DNA of 64,000 nt from Acidobacteriota bacterium (lineage in GTDB: Bacteria > Acidobacteriota > Thermoanaerobaculia > Multivoradales > Multivoraceae). The notes below the pieces were generated by a model. That model was given only the letters and a program-made list of their open reading frames with translations, made no database searches and was not told where the DNA came from. The position numbers and the translations under genes are program-made. Below, piece after piece: positions 1 to 8,736 of the stretch. The stretch spans positions 335,359 to 399,358 of the forward strand of contig JAPPCR010000005.1 of assembly GCA_028875725.1 (NCBI GenBank), written 5' to 3'. Every line of letters starts with the position of its first letter. The stretch's first letter is position 1.

Positions 1-2214
1 GACCAGCACGGTCGCCTGGTCGCCGCGAAGGTCCACCAGCTCACCCAGCCAGCCCAATGAGCGGTGGCGGACGCGGGCACCGAGGGTCAGGGGACGCTGC
101 TCCTCCGGCTGCGACGGTTCCTCCGGTTCCCGTTCCGGCGCCGGGTCGATCTCGCCGGCCGCCCGTGAAGCGCGATCGGCCGCCGCCGACAGATCCCGGT
201 CGAGTTCGCCGTGCAGGGACGAAGCCGCCCGGGCGAAGGCTCGCTTGCCCGGTCCCCGGGGCATCGACGACAACTCGGCCAAAGCCTCGTCCAGCCGGCG
301 GCGATTCGCCCGGCGCAGTGCGTCGACTTCGCGTCCGAGGGTCTGCTCCAGCCGCTGTCTGGCCGCCCGCAGCGACTCCTGCCGGGTCTCGAAGCGGGCG
401 CGGGCCGTCTCCGTCTCGGCGCTCAGCCGGGTGAGCTCCGCCTCCCGCTCCAGGAGCCGCTCGCGGAGGCGTTCGTTGCGCTCCAGCACGCGCCGGAGCT
501 TCTGGTGCTCGGAACCCAGAAAGTGCTCGGCCCGCTCCAGCCAGGCCGGCGGGAGGCCGAGCCGGCGCGCCAGCGCCAGCGCCTGGCTGCCTCCGGGCGG
601 GCCGACGACCAGCCGGTAGGTGGGCAGGCCGTTCTGCGGATCGAAACCCATCGCGGCGCAGGAGGCCGACTGCGACTCGAGGGCGGCCGCGGCAAGCTGG
701 GTGAGGTGCGTCGTCAGGATGCCGAGCGAACCGCGCTCGACCAGTCCCTCGAGCAGGGCGATGCCGAGCGCGGCGCCCTCCTCCGGGTTCGTCCCGGCGC
801 CAACCTCGTCGAGCAGGACCAGAGTGCGCGGCCCGGCGCGGCGCCAGACCTCGCGGAGGCGCAGCAACCGGGCGCTGAACGTCGACTGCTCGTCGAGGAC
901 GCTCTGCTCGTCGCCCACCACCGCCACGACGTGGTCGAGGATCGGCAGGCGACTGTCCCGTCCGGCGGGAACCGGCAGACCGGCCTGGTTCATCAGGCAC
1001 AGCAGTCCCACCGTCTTCAGGGCGACCGTCTTGCCGCCGGCGTTCGGACCGGTCAGCACCAGGCTTCTACTCCCCGGCCAGGAACGGCCCTCACCGCTAT
1101 CGAGCCTTCTCACGGAGCTCCCTGCTTGATCGTCCAGCTTCAGGTCGAGCGGCACGACGACGCCCCGGTTGCCGGCCGCGCCCAGCGCCAGCTCCCTGCG
1201 GTCGGCCAGCCGCGGATCAAGCAGCGGATGGCGAGCGCCGCGGAGTTCCAGCAGCGGCGCCCTGCCGGCCGGACCGTCGGATGCGACCGTGACCAGCGCA
1301 GCGTCGAGGTCGACGGCGAAGCGCGCCGCCGCCTGCATCGCATCGACGGCGGCCAGGAAGTCGATACGGGCGACGATCGCCGGGGTGAGAACCTGTACCT
1401 GAGCCACCAGCTCGGCCAGGATGCGGGTGCGCTCGACGTCCCGTTCGGAAGCGATCCGCTCCAACTCGTCGTTGCCCTCGACCACCTCCGAGGGTTCGAA
1501 GTAGAAGCTCCTGCCCGAGGCGGAGCGGCCCCTGACGATTCCGGCGAGCCGGCCGCGGCTACCCGAGGGCAGGAGGACCGACAGCCGGCCGCCCCGCATG
1601 GGCGTCGAGTCGTCCGCCAGAGCGTTGCCGTGCTCCCGCACGTAGGCCTGAACCGAGGCCTCGACCGACGCCTGAGCGCGCCGGGCGTCCCGGCCGAGCG
1701 TCCGCAGCCGCGGCGTCGCGTCGGCCCGCACCTCGCCGCGCCGGTTCAGCATGCGGCGCAGGCGGTTCGCCAACCCGGCGCAGCCTCCGCCGTGCTGGCC
1801 TGGAGGGACGGCTTCCGCGGCGTCGGCCTCCATCCGTCGCAGCGTCTCCACCTCGGCGGCGCATTGCGGCGTCGCGTCGGGACTCTCCAGCCGTCCCAGC
1901 ACCTCCTCGCTGGCCTCGATCGCCGCGGACAGGTCGAGCAGCTCCGGACCGCCCAACCCTCGACCATCCCCTTCGAGATGATCGCGCAGGTCGAGAAGCC
2001 CATCGAGCGACGGCACCAGGACACCGTCCCGTTCGACCTCCCGGGCAATCTCCGCGTAGCGAACCCGGCGCCGGTCGATCTCGTCGCGGTCGGTTTCCGG
2101 CGCGATGGCGCGTACCGCCCGGCCCCCGATGTCGGTCGAGGCGAAACCCGCGAGGACGGCGAGCAGCGACGGAAACTCGAGCGCCTCGGAGGTAGCGGCG
2201 CTACAGCAACTCAT
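1..2214 (-). CDS. mutS2: Endonuclease MutS2 (3' end beyond window)
   Basis: MutS-family ATPase of the MutS2 branch, known for acting on recombination intermediates or collided ribosomes rather than in mismatch repair. The minus-strand frame starts at ATG 2214 (MSCCSAATSEALEFPSLL) and stays open to the window edge (738 codons). The Walker A GPNAGGKT lies near 1028-1054, followed by a Walker B-type LVLLDEVGAGTNPEEGAALG and an ATTHLTQLA-like switch segment. A charged coiled-coil clamp follows, then the start of a KOW-like segment (LGARVRHRSLGWLGELVDL). The C-terminal Smr nuclease domain expected for the family would lie outside the window, so its presence cannot be judged. It sits 58 bp downstream of rpsU on the same strand. 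Confidence 0.93.
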   Translation of the reverse strand, partial: MSCCSAATSEALEFPSLLAVLAGFASTDIGGRAVRAIAPETDRDEIDRRRVRYAEIAREVERDGVLVPSLDGLLDLRDHLEGDGRGLGGPELLDLSAAIEASEEVLGRLESPDATPQCAAEVETLRRMEADAAEAVPPGQHGGGCAGLANRLRRMLNRRGEVRADATPRLRTLGRDARRAQASVEASVQAYVREHGNALADDSTPMRGGRLSVLLPSGSRGRLAGIVRGRSASGRSFYFEPSEVVEGNDELERIASERDVERTRILAELVAQVQVLTPAIVARIDFLAAVDAMQAAARFAVDLDAALVTVASDGPAGRAPLLELRGARHPLLDPRLADRRELALGAAGNRGVVVPLDLKLDDQAGSSVRRLDSGEGRSWPGSRSLVLTGPNAGGKTVALKTVGLLCLMNQAGLPVPAGRDSRLPILDHVVAVVGDEQSVLDEQSTFSARLLRLREVWRRAGPRTLVLLDEVGAGTNPEEGAALGIALLEGLVERGSLGILTTHLTQLAAAALESQSASCAAMGFDPQNGLPTYRLVVGPPGGSQALALARRLGLPPAWLERAEHFLGSEHQKLRRVLERNERLRERLLEREAELTRLSAETETARARFETRQESLRAARQRLEQTLGREVDALRRANRRRLDEALAELSSMPRGPGKRAFARAASSLHGELDRDLSAAADRASRAAGEIDPAPEREPEEPSQPEEQRPLTLGARVRHRSLGWLGELVDLRGDQATVLV

Positions 2215-2272
2215 CTGTCAGCCCGGTAACGGATCACCAAGCTCGGCGCAGCGCATTCGCTGCGGGGACGCC

Positions 2273-2482
2273 CTAGGCGAGACCGGCGCGGCGCTCCTCA
2301 GCCAGCCGCCGCAACATCTTCTTGCGGGCCTGCATGACCTTGCGCTTCCGCTTGACGGACGGCTTCTCGAAGTGCTGGCGCTTCTTGAGCTCCGTCAGGA
2401 TGCCTTCCTTCTCGCACTTCCGCTTGAAGCGGCGAAGCGCATTCTCGAAGCTCTCGTCTTCGCGTACCTGCACAACCGGCAT
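2273..2482 (-). CDS. rpsU: 30S ribosomal protein S21
   Basis: Small basic 69-residue ribosomal protein bS21, a late-assembling protein of the 30S subunit near the anti-Shine-Dalgarno region. The N-terminus [20 protein letters not shown] and the lysine/arginine-rich tail ([20 protein letters not shown]) are typical, and the length matches the family. It lies between the lipoprotein gene and mutS2, all on the minus strand, and may be transcribed with mutS2 58 bp downstream. Confidence 0.97.
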   Translation of the reverse strand: MPVVQVREDESFENALRRFKRKCEKEGILTELKKRQHFEKPSVKRKRKVMQARKKMLRRLAEERRAGLA

Positions 2483-2584
2483 GAAGTGATCTCGTTCCGT
2501 TGGTTGACCCGCGGGCTCCCGCCCGGATAGCCCGATCGCTGCCGACGCACGTCAGCCCACGGGCGAACGCGGATTCTGCACGAG

Positions 2585-2608
2585 CCGGCCCGCCCCGTCA
2601 AGGGCCGG
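2585..2608 (-). terminator. GC-rich hairpin after the lipoprotein gene
   Basis: A 7-bp perfect stem (CCGGCCC/GGGCCGG) with a 10-nt loop lies 7 bp beyond the stop of the minus-strand lipoprotein gene. No U-tract follows, so it could be a weak or Rho-assisted terminator or simply a chance GC hairpin. Confidence 0.35.
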
Positions 2609-2614
2609 GCACGC

Positions 2615-3406
2615 CTACTCCTCCTCGGCCTGACCCTCGACAGCGTTGGCGTCGGTGCGGTAGACCTTCCCGTCGCCCTCGCGGAAGAACACCCCGGCAG
2701 CCGCGCCGGCACCATGCTCCTCGGGGTTCTTCGGGTAGAACCAGGCAAACACGTTCTCCTCATCGAACTCCCGGACGTTGCGGTGAAACACCTTGCCGAG
2801 CAGCGCTTCGACCTCGGCCTCGGTCATGCCCCGCTCCACCTGCGCCAGCCGTTCGGCGGTGATGTAGCGCGCGTCCTGGTACTCGGCCAGCCGCGCCTGG
2901 AGGTCGGCGTTGTCGGGGTCGACGCCGAGGGCCCGCTGCAGGATCTCGACCGCGCGGCGGTAGTCGCCGCCCTTGACCACGTACTCCTCGGCCAGGTACA
3001 TGTCCTCGGCGCTCTTCATCGCGAAGGCGGCCCGCTGCTCTTCGGTCATCTCACCGCCGAGTTCCCATTCCGCCTCGTTGATGTAGTTGACCAGCTTGGT
3101 CGCAAAGGCCTCGCCGTCGTTTCCGATCTCGTTGTCGAGGGAATCGACCTGCGCGGTGAGGGCCTCGACGTCGTCGTCCTCGCCCGCCGCGAGAACCCGC
3201 GCGCGAAGCCCTGCCAGTTCGTCGCGCTTGGCGTTCAGCGCCGCCTGCTCTTCCTGCAACTCGGCCCACGCATCGGCGCGCGCGGCGGACACCCGTTCCT
3301 CCTCCGAAGGACCGCATGCGACCAAGGCGGCGAACAGGACGATGACCGAGGCGCAAGCGGCGAACGCCGCCCGGCCCGGCCGCCCGATTGGAGTGGATCT
3401 CGACAT
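2615..3406 (-). CDS. TPR-containing lipoprotein of unknown function
   Basis: A 263-residue predicted lipoprotein. A basic N-terminus and hydrophobic stretch end in the lipobox LVAC (Cys31), predicting signal peptidase II cleavage and lipidation. The mature part starts with an acidic, probably coiled-coil segment (about 35-100). A TPR-like unit follows (GGDYRRAVEILQRALGVDPDNADLQARLAEY, about 145-180). The C-terminal segment (ERGMTEAEVEALLGK ... ENVFAWFYP) resembles SmpA/BamE-type small folds in having a GMTxxEVxxLLG motif; that resemblance is an inference. Divergently oriented to the tRNA gene downstream on the plus strand. Confidence 0.8.
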   Translation of the reverse strand: MSRSTPIGRPGRAAFAACASVIVLFAALVACGPSEEERVSAARADAWAELQEEQAALNAKRDELAGLRARVLAAGEDDDVEALTAQVDSLDNEIGNDGEAFATKLVNYINEAEWELGGEMTEEQRAAFAMKSAEDMYLAEEYVVKGGDYRRAVEILQRALGVDPDNADLQARLAEYQDARYITAERLAQVERGMTEAEVEALLGKVFHRNVREFDEENVFAWFYPKNPEEHGAGAAAGVFFREGDGKVYRTDANAVEGQAEEE

Positions 3407-3528
3407 TCTGGCGCCTCCTTGGACCGCTTGTTGCGTGCCGCGGACTATACCCCAAGGCGGGCCGCGACAGGGCGCGCACGGAGGCTCAACGTGGGGCTAT
3501 ACTGCGGCACTGCGCTCGGGTGCCCTGA

Positions 3529-3601
3529 GGGTCCATAGCTCAGCGGTTAGAGCATCCGGCTCATAACCGGCAGGTCCCTGGTTCGAATCCAGGTGGACCC
3601 A
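3529..3601 (+). tRNA. tRNA with CAU anticodon (Met or Ile2)
   Basis: Cloverleaf with a 7-bp acceptor stem GGGTCCA/TGGACCC, D arm GCTC-AGCGGTTA-GAGC, anticodon loop CTCATAA (anticodon CAT at 3562-3564), T arm CCTGG-TTCGAAT-CCAGG and discriminator A. CCA is not encoded. The outermost anticodon-stem pair is a T-C mismatch. CAU tRNAs can be elongator Met or lysidine-modified Ile2. The GGTTAGAGCA D-arm and the CGGCTCATAACCGG arm look somewhat Ile2-like, but sequence alone does not settle the identity. Confidence 0.93.
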
Positions 3602-3659
3602 CACCGCGAACTGCGGAGCCTGCGATCGCTAACTCACTGGAACCTCTGACAATCGGCGC

Positions 3660-4400
3660 ATGGAACGAGTCCTCGACACGATCGTAGATCTGCAGCAGGC
3701 GAGCATGGAACTCGCCCACAGCCGCACCCTGCTGGACGGGGTTCCCGAGTCGATGCAGGAGCTCCACGACCAGTACGAGCACCAACGGAGCGAGATCGAA
3801 CGGCTCGAGCAGGAGTGCCAGCAGGCCGAACTCGAGCGCCGCGCCGCGGAAGCGGAAGCGGCGGCGGGGAAGGAGAGCATCGAGCGCTACCAGGAGCAGA
3901 TCGCCCGCGTCACGACGCAGCGCGAATACGGCGCCCTTCTGAGTGAGATCGACACGGTGCGCGCCGGCATGCGGGAAGCGGACGAGCAGGCGCTGCTGGC
4001 CATCGAGCGCCAGGACGAGGCGTCGGCGCAGCTCGACGAAATCCGCGGCGCGTTCGAGACGCTCGACGAGCAGTACCAGGAGCAGCTCGCCGTGTGGGAA
4101 GAGCAGAAGCCCGAGATGCGCAAGCGGGTCGAAGCGCTCGAGGGGCAGATCGAGGTGTTCCGTGAACGCCTCCCGCCGGCCGCCCTCCTCCAGTACGAGC
4201 GCCTGTTCGACCGCCACGGCGGCGCGCCGCTGGCCGCCATCGGAGTCGTGGAGAGTACCGGTGCTCCCATCCGGCACTGTTCGTTCTGCAACTACCGGAT
4301 CAGACCTCAGGTCGTCGTGCAGATTCAGACCCAGGGCGCGCTCGTACCCTGCGACTCCTGCCAGCGAATCCTGTACCTGGACGGCGGAGTGACCGGCTGA
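3660..4400 (+). CDS. C4-type zinc-ribbon coiled-coil protein (COG1579 family)
   Basis: A 246-residue protein with two parts. Residues about 1-175 are almost entirely charged heptad-like helix (long coiled coil, rich in E, Q and R). Residues about 205-240 form a zinc ribbon with two CxxC knuckles, HCSFC and VPCDSC, the order and spacing of the zf-RING_7/DUF164 family. Members are widespread in bacteria, with a proposed role in nucleic-acid or protein binding but no settled function. It starts 58 bp after the tRNA and is followed closely by the YggS-like gene. Confidence 0.85.
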   Translation: MERVLDTIVDLQQASMELAHSRTLLDGVPESMQELHDQYEHQRSEIERLEQECQQAELERRAAEAEAAAGKESIERYQEQIARVTTQREYGALLSEIDTVRAGMREADEQALLAIERQDEASAQLDEIRGAFETLDEQYQEQLAVWEEQKPEMRKRVEALEGQIEVFRERLPPAALLQYERLFDRHGGAPLAAIGVVESTGAPIRHCSFCNYRIRPQVVVQIQTQGALVPCDSCQRILYLDGGVTG

Positions 4401-4444
4401 GCGAGACGCCGGGGAAGACGGCGGCCGAACGCTACGCGGAGATA

Positions 4445-5119
4445 GTGGAGCGGCTGGCGGAGGCCTGCCGGCAGGCAGGCAGGGAGCCGGAAGATGTCGC
4501 CCTGGTCGGCGCCTGCAAGCGGCAGCCGCTCGAGCGCATCGCCGCGGCGCTGGACGCCGGCCTCCGCGTCCTCGGCGAGAACCAGGTCCAGGAGGGCGAG
4601 GCGCACCGCGCTGCGCTGGTCAACGCCGGTTACGGCGACCAGGTCGCCTGGCACCTGATCGGACCGCTGCAGACGAACAAGGCGGCCCGCGCCTGCGACG
4701 CCTTCGACGTGTTCGAAGCGGTAGACCGGCCGAGGATCGCGGAGCGGCTCGACCGTGTTCTCGGCAGCCGGGGACTCGGCGTCCGCGGCTGTCTGCTCGA
4801 AGTGAACATCGGCCGCGAGCCGAGCAAGCACGGCTTCCTGCCCGAGGACACGGAAGCGATGCTGCGCATCGGCGAACTCGATCATCTGCGGGTGCGCGGC
4901 CTGATGGCGATTCCGCCGCAGCGCTCCGACGCGCGCGAATCCCGCGCCGACTTCGCCGCTCTCAGGCGCCTGCGCGACCGGATGGCCCAGCGCGGCCTGT
5001 TCGGCGACCGGGAGGGATGGCTGTCGATGGGCATGAGCGCCGACTTCGAGGCCGCGGTCCTCGAGGGCGCCAGCCACGTGCGGATCGGTTCCGCGTTGTT
5101 CGGAGAGCGGCCGCCATAG
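4445..5119 (+). CDS. YggS/PLPBP-family pyridoxal-phosphate homeostasis protein
   Basis: Single-domain alanine-racemase-fold protein that binds PLP and buffers vitamin B6 and amino-acid pools; no enzymatic activity is established for the family. Motifs: the PLP-lysine strand LVGACKRQP, GENQVQEG, WHLIGPLQTNKA, LLEVNIGREPSKHGF, RGLMAIPP, and SMGMSADFEAAVLEGASHVRIGSALFG. The annotated GTG at 4445 has a poorly placed ribosome binding site. An in-frame CTG at 4397, preceded by GGCGGAG at good spacing, would add 16 residues, overlap the previous gene's stop and better match the family's N-terminus. The start is therefore uncertain; the identity is not. Confidence 0.9.
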   Translation: MERLAEACRQAGREPEDVALVGACKRQPLERIAAALDAGLRVLGENQVQEGEAHRAALVNAGYGDQVAWHLIGPLQTNKAARACDAFDVFEAVDRPRIAERLDRVLGSRGLGVRGCLLEVNIGREPSKHGFLPEDTEAMLRIGELDHLRVRGLMAIPPQRSDARESRADFAALRRLRDRMAQRGLFGDREGWLSMGMSADFEAAVLEGASHVRIGSALFGERPP

Positions 5120-5135
5120 TGCTAGCGTTTACTGC

Positions 5136-6917
5136 TTGGAGACTCTGTCCGACCTGCTTCGAGTCGTAGCGGAACGCTACGGCGGACGCGAGGCCCTGCT
5201 TTCCATCCGGCGCCATCGCCGGACGGACTCGCTTTCCGCGCGGGAGTTCCTCGACGCCGTCTGCCGGACCGCGAAGGCGCTCGAGTCGCACGGCGTAGCG
5301 AAGGGCGACCGTGTGGCGCTGTTCGCGACCAACCGGCCGGAGTGGCACATCGTCGACTTCGCCTGCCACCTGCTGGGCGCCGTGTCCGTGCCGATCTATC
5401 CGACTCTCAACGCGCCCCAGGTCGCCTACATCCTGCTCGACAGCGGCGCCGGCTGGATCTTCTACGACGACAAGGCGAAACGGGACCTGCTGTCAGGCAT
5501 CGTTCCCAACGACGGCGGCGACGACGTCCAGGACGGCGATGAGCAGCGCGGTCTGCGCATGGTGGCGCTGGATGCCGAGGCCACCGCCCCCGGCGGCACC
5601 CACCTCGAAGCCCTGATCGCCGGAGCGCCGCCGGCCACGGATGCCGACCTCGCGACGTTCAGCGGGCGGGTCGGCCAGGACGACACGGCGAGCATCATCT
5701 ACACCTCCGGCACCACCGGCGACCCCAAGGGCGTGGTCCTGTCGCACCGGAACTTCGTCTCGAACATCCTGGCCTGCCAGGAGCTCTATCCGCTGGGGGA
5801 GGACGATCAGGCGCTCTCCTTCCTGCCGCTCTCCCACGTCTTCGAGCGCACGGTCGACTACCTCTTCTTCTACCGCGGAGTGTCGATCCACTACTCCCCC
5901 GCGATCGAGCGCGTCGCTGGCCTGATGCCGGACGTTCGGCCCACCGTCCTGTGTTCGGTGCCCAGGCTCTACGAGAGCGCCTACCTGCGTATTCAGAACC
6001 TGTTCGCGAGCCAGCCGCCGGCCCGCCGCCGGCTGATCGCCTGGGCGCTCAAGGTCGGCAAGCGGCGGGCGGAACGTGGGGGCGCGGTGCTCCAGGGCCT
6101 GATCGCCGACCGCCTCGTGTTCCGCAAGATCAAGCAGCGGTTCGGGGGCCGCCTGCGGTTCGCCATTTCAGGCGGCGCCGCGATCGCCAATGAAGTCGCC
6201 GAGTTCTTCGACGCGATCGGCATCCGCCTCTACCAGGGCTATGGACTGACCGAGACCGCACCGGTTCTGGCCGTGGAGTACCCCGGCGCCTCCCGCCGCG
6301 GCTCGGTCGGCACGGCCGCGCCGGGAGTCTCGCTTCGCATCGCGGACGACGGCGAGATCCTCGCCCGCACCGAGGGCCTGATGCAGGGCTACTGGAAGAA
6401 ACCCGAGGCCACCGCCGAGGCGATCGACCGGGACGGCTGGTTCCACACCGGCGACATCGGCCGCCTCGACGACGACGGCTACCTCTACATCACGGACCGC
6501 AAGAAGGACCTCCTGGTGACGAGCGGCGGCAAGAACGTCGCGCCCCAGCCGATCGAGCAGATGCTGATCACGCACCCCGCCATCGCTCAGGTGGTCGTGG
6601 TCGGCGACGGCTACCCGTACCTCAACGCCCTGATCGTTCCGAACTACGCGGAGCCGCCGGCGCCGTTCACCGACATGGACCCCTCGGAACTCCGCCAGGA
6701 CCCGCGCCTCCAGGAGCTCGTCCAGGGCGTGCTCGACCGCGCGAACGAGCGGCTGCCGGCCCACGAGCGCCTGCGCCGCTTCCGGCTGCTCGAGCGCGAA
6801 CTGACGCTAGAGGAGGGCGAGATCACTCCCACGCTGAAGGTGCGCAGGAAGATCGTCAACGAGCGCTACCGCGACGTGATCGCCTCGATGTACCTCAAGA
6901 GCCAACGCGTAGGCTGA
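5136..6917 (+). CDS. Long-chain fatty-acid-CoA ligase (AMP-forming)
   Basis: FadD15-like ANL-superfamily enzyme of 593 residues that activates long-chain fatty acids to acyl-CoA via an acyl-adenylate, for lipid synthesis or beta-oxidation. Visible motifs: the AMP-binding loop IIYTSGTTGDPKGVVLSHRN, FLPLSHVFER, the YQGYGLTETAP adenine-binding motif, the GWFHTGDIGRLDDDGY hinge region, and ITDRKKDLLVTSGGKNVAP with the C-terminal catalytic-lysine neighbourhood. Start is TTG at 5136, 16 bp after the YggS-like stop. The last codons (KSQRVG, stop) belong to the first unit of the 58-bp tandem repeat that follows. Confidence 0.92.
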   Translation: METLSDLLRVVAERYGGREALLSIRRHRRTDSLSAREFLDAVCRTAKALESHGVAKGDRVALFATNRPEWHIVDFACHLLGAVSVPIYPTLNAPQVAYILLDSGAGWIFYDDKAKRDLLSGIVPNDGGDDVQDGDEQRGLRMVALDAEATAPGGTHLEALIAGAPPATDADLATFSGRVGQDDTASIIYTSGTTGDPKGVVLSHRNFVSNILACQELYPLGEDDQALSFLPLSHVFERTVDYLFFYRGVSIHYSPAIERVAGLMPDVRPTVLCSVPRLYESAYLRIQNLFASQPPARRRLIAWALKVGKRRAERGGAVLQGLIADRLVFRKIKQRFGGRLRFAISGGAAIANEVAEFFDAIGIRLYQGYGLTETAPVLAVEYPGASRRGSVGTAAPGVSLRIADDGEILARTEGLMQGYWKKPEATAEAIDRDGWFHTGDIGRLDDDGYLYITDRKKDLLVTSGGKNVAPQPIEQMLITHPAIAQVVVVGDGYPYLNALIVPNYAEPPAPFTDMDPSELRQDPRLQELVQGVLDRANERLPAHERLRRFRLLERELTLEEGEITPTLKVRRKIVNERYRDVIASMYLKSQRVG

Positions 6918-7084
6918 ACAGCTGCAATCGACACTCCTTCGCTTCGATTGCATCAAGAGCCAGCGCGTAGGCTGAACAGGTGAAATCGACACCCGTTCAC
7001 TTCGATTGCATCAAGAGCCAGCGCTTAGGCTGAACAGCTGCAATCGACACTCCTTCGCTTCGATTGCATCAAGAGCCAGCGCGT
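6896..7084. repeat. 58-bp tandem repeat, 3 full units plus 15 bp
   Basis: Units start at 6896, 6954 and 7012, with a partial fourth at 7070-7084. Units 1 and 3 differ at 2 of 58 positions; unit 2 differs from unit 3 at 6. Each full unit carries an inverted repeat: units 1 and 3 have the perfect 9-bp arms TGCAATCGA/TCGATTGCA around a 12-nt loop, and unit 2 keeps the inner part. The array starts inside the 3' end of the acyl-CoA synthetase gene, includes its stop codon, and runs to the stop of the convergent DUF3467 gene. It looks like repeated duplication of a gene end plus a bidirectional hairpin. Confidence 0.95.
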
Positions 7085-7398
7085 CAGTTGACGCGGCTGG
7101 GCGCTTCCGTCGGGTCGGGCGCCTCTTCGATCACGCCGTGGACCTCCTCGTAGCGCCGCAGGTTCGTGCCCAGGGCCCGGATGATCCGCTTGAGATGCCC
7201 GGGGCTCGTCACGATCCGGGCGCTGACGATGCCCTGAGGCGGAACCACGTTGATGAAGTCGAGGATGAACTCCTCGCGGGTGTGCGTGATGCGCAGCAGG
7301 TTGGAGTAGGCCCCCTTGAGCTCGGCGTCGCCGATCTTGACGTTGATCGACGAGGACGCATCCTGCTCGCCCGGTCCTTCCTTGGGTTGGTCGCTCAT
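7084..7398 (-). CDS. DUF3467 domain protein
   Basis: A 104-residue cytoplasmic protein. The segment IGDAELKGAYSNLLRITHTREEFILDFINVVPPQGIVSARIVTSPGHLKRIIRAL is characteristic of DUF3467, a small family of unknown function. The ATG at 7398 overlaps the stop of the Wzt-like ATPase gene (ATGA), so it is translationally coupled to the export cluster; an earlier in-frame start would lie deep in that gene. Its stop falls at the edge of the tandem repeat array. Confidence 0.85.
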   Translation of the reverse strand: MSDQPKEGPGEQDASSSINVKIGDAELKGAYSNLLRITHTREEFILDFINVVPPQGIVSARIVTSPGHLKRIIRALGTNLRRYEEVHGVIEEAPDPTEAPSRVN

Positions 7399-8735
7399 TC
7401 GATCCTCCGTTGGTCGCCGGCCTGGTCGCCGGGCGAGAGCCAGTCGATGTCGCTCCGCGAGCCCAGCGTCTCCACCTGCCACTCGTGGTCGGGCAGGTAG
7501 AGACCGATGCTCCTCAGCGACGTGCTCTCCGTCACCGTGAACCGGAGCGCCCGGCGGCGGTAATCGTACGCCCTGCCGTCGCGGGCGTGAACAGCGATGT
7601 CCACGGTGTACTCGCCCGGCGCCAGCCGCAGCTCCGGACAGACGAGCCGCACTCGCACGGGCCCGGCCAGAGAGCGCGGTTCGTAGCCGGCCAGATCGGT
7701 GTTGGTGCCCCAGCAGTCGACGCCCCGCGGCGTCTTGACGCCGACGCCGAAGACGAAGTCGGACAGTTCCTCTCTTGGTTCGACGTCGAGCTCGAAGGCC
7801 ACCGCTTCCCCGCAGTGGACGTGGTAGCGCTCCTGCCGCTCCTCGCCGGCCAGCAGGCGCGCCGCCAGGATCCGGGCCTGGCCCGAACCCCAGCGCGCGA
7901 CCTCTTCGGCAGTGTCCGCGGTCGCGGTCGTGGCGTGTTCGCCTTCAGCCGACTGGCGGCGCCGGTCGTGGGCCTCGCCCTCGCGCGCCGCCACCGACTC
8001 CAGGTAGGCGTCGATGACCCGTCGCGTCGACCCCAGACCCCGGACCCGCCCGCCATCCAGCCACATCGCCCGGTCGCAGATCTCGTCGATCAGGGTCATC
8101 GTGTGGCTGACCACGAGCAGCGTTCCGCCCCCGGCCAGGTGCTCCTCGATCCGCGCCAGGCAGCGGTGAACGAACTCCTCGTCGCCGACGGCCAGGACCT
8201 CGTCGACCAGGAGCACTTCCGGGTCGGTATGAATGGCGACCGAGAAGCCGAGCCGCACGTACATGCCGGAGGAGTAGTACTTGATCGGCTCCTCGATGAA
8301 GTCGCCGAGACCCGCGAACTCCACGATGTCGTCGTAGCGCTGCTCGATCCGCCGGCGGCTCAGCCCGAGCAGCGCCCCGTTGATGAAGATGTTCTCCCGG
8401 CCGGAGATCTCGGGATGAAAGCCCGCGCCGAGCTCGATCAGGGCCGCGACCCGTCCGTTCACCGAGAGTTCGCCGGAAGTCGGCGGCAGCAGACCGGCCA
8501 CGAGCTTGATCAGCGTCGACTTGCCCGAACCGTTGCCGCCGATGATCCCCACCGCCTCCCCGGCCCCGACCTCGAAGCTGACGTCGGTCAGGGCCTCGAC
8601 GACTTCACCCGAGGCCAGGCCCCCGGTCAGGCTGCCTTCGAGCAGCGCGCTCTTCAGCGTCCGCAGCCGGTATCCGCCGGCGGCGCGCCGGTACCGCTTG
8701 CACAGGCCGCTCGCCGCAACCGCCGGCGGGCTCAA
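7395..8735 (-). CDS. Polysaccharide ABC exporter ATPase (Wzt-like)
   Basis: A 446-residue ATP-binding subunit. Nucleotide-binding domain, residues about 1-240: Walker A GGNGSGKST, the GAGFHPEISGRENI region typical of O-antigen/teichoic-acid exporters, signature YSSGMYVRL, Walker B VLLVDEVLAVGD and the H-loop VVSHT. After a charged linker, residues about 290-440 form a beta-rich C-terminal domain like the Wzt substrate-binding domain, which recognises the glycan end in O9a-type export. Start is TTG at 8735, one base after the stop of the permease gene. The partner is the adjacent ABC-2 permease. Confidence 0.9.
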   Translation of the reverse strand: MSPPAVAASGLCKRYRRAAGGYRLRTLKSALLEGSLTGGLASGEVVEALTDVSFEVGAGEAVGIIGGNGSGKSTLIKLVAGLLPPTSGELSVNGRVAALIELGAGFHPEISGRENIFINGALLGLSRRRIEQRYDDIVEFAGLGDFIEEPIKYYSSGMYVRLGFSVAIHTDPEVLLVDEVLAVGDEEFVHRCLARIEEHLAGGGTLLVVSHTMTLIDEICDRAMWLDGGRVRGLGSTRRVIDAYLESVAAREGEAHDRRRQSAEGEHATTATADTAEEVARWGSGQARILAARLLAGEERQERYHVHCGEAVAFELDVEPREELSDFVFGVGVKTPRGVDCWGTNTDLAGYEPRSLAGPVRVRLVCPELRLAPGEYTVDIAVHARDGRAYDYRRRALRFTVTESTSLRSIGLYLPDHEWQVETLGSRSDIDWLSPGDQAGDQRRIE

Positions 8736-8736
8736 C

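Noticed and set aside
41..1000. Long arginine/proline-rich open frames overlapping mutS2 on both strands
   Set aside because: They are codon-shadow frames of mutS2 in GC-rich DNA, with low-complexity R/P/A composition and no family motifs.
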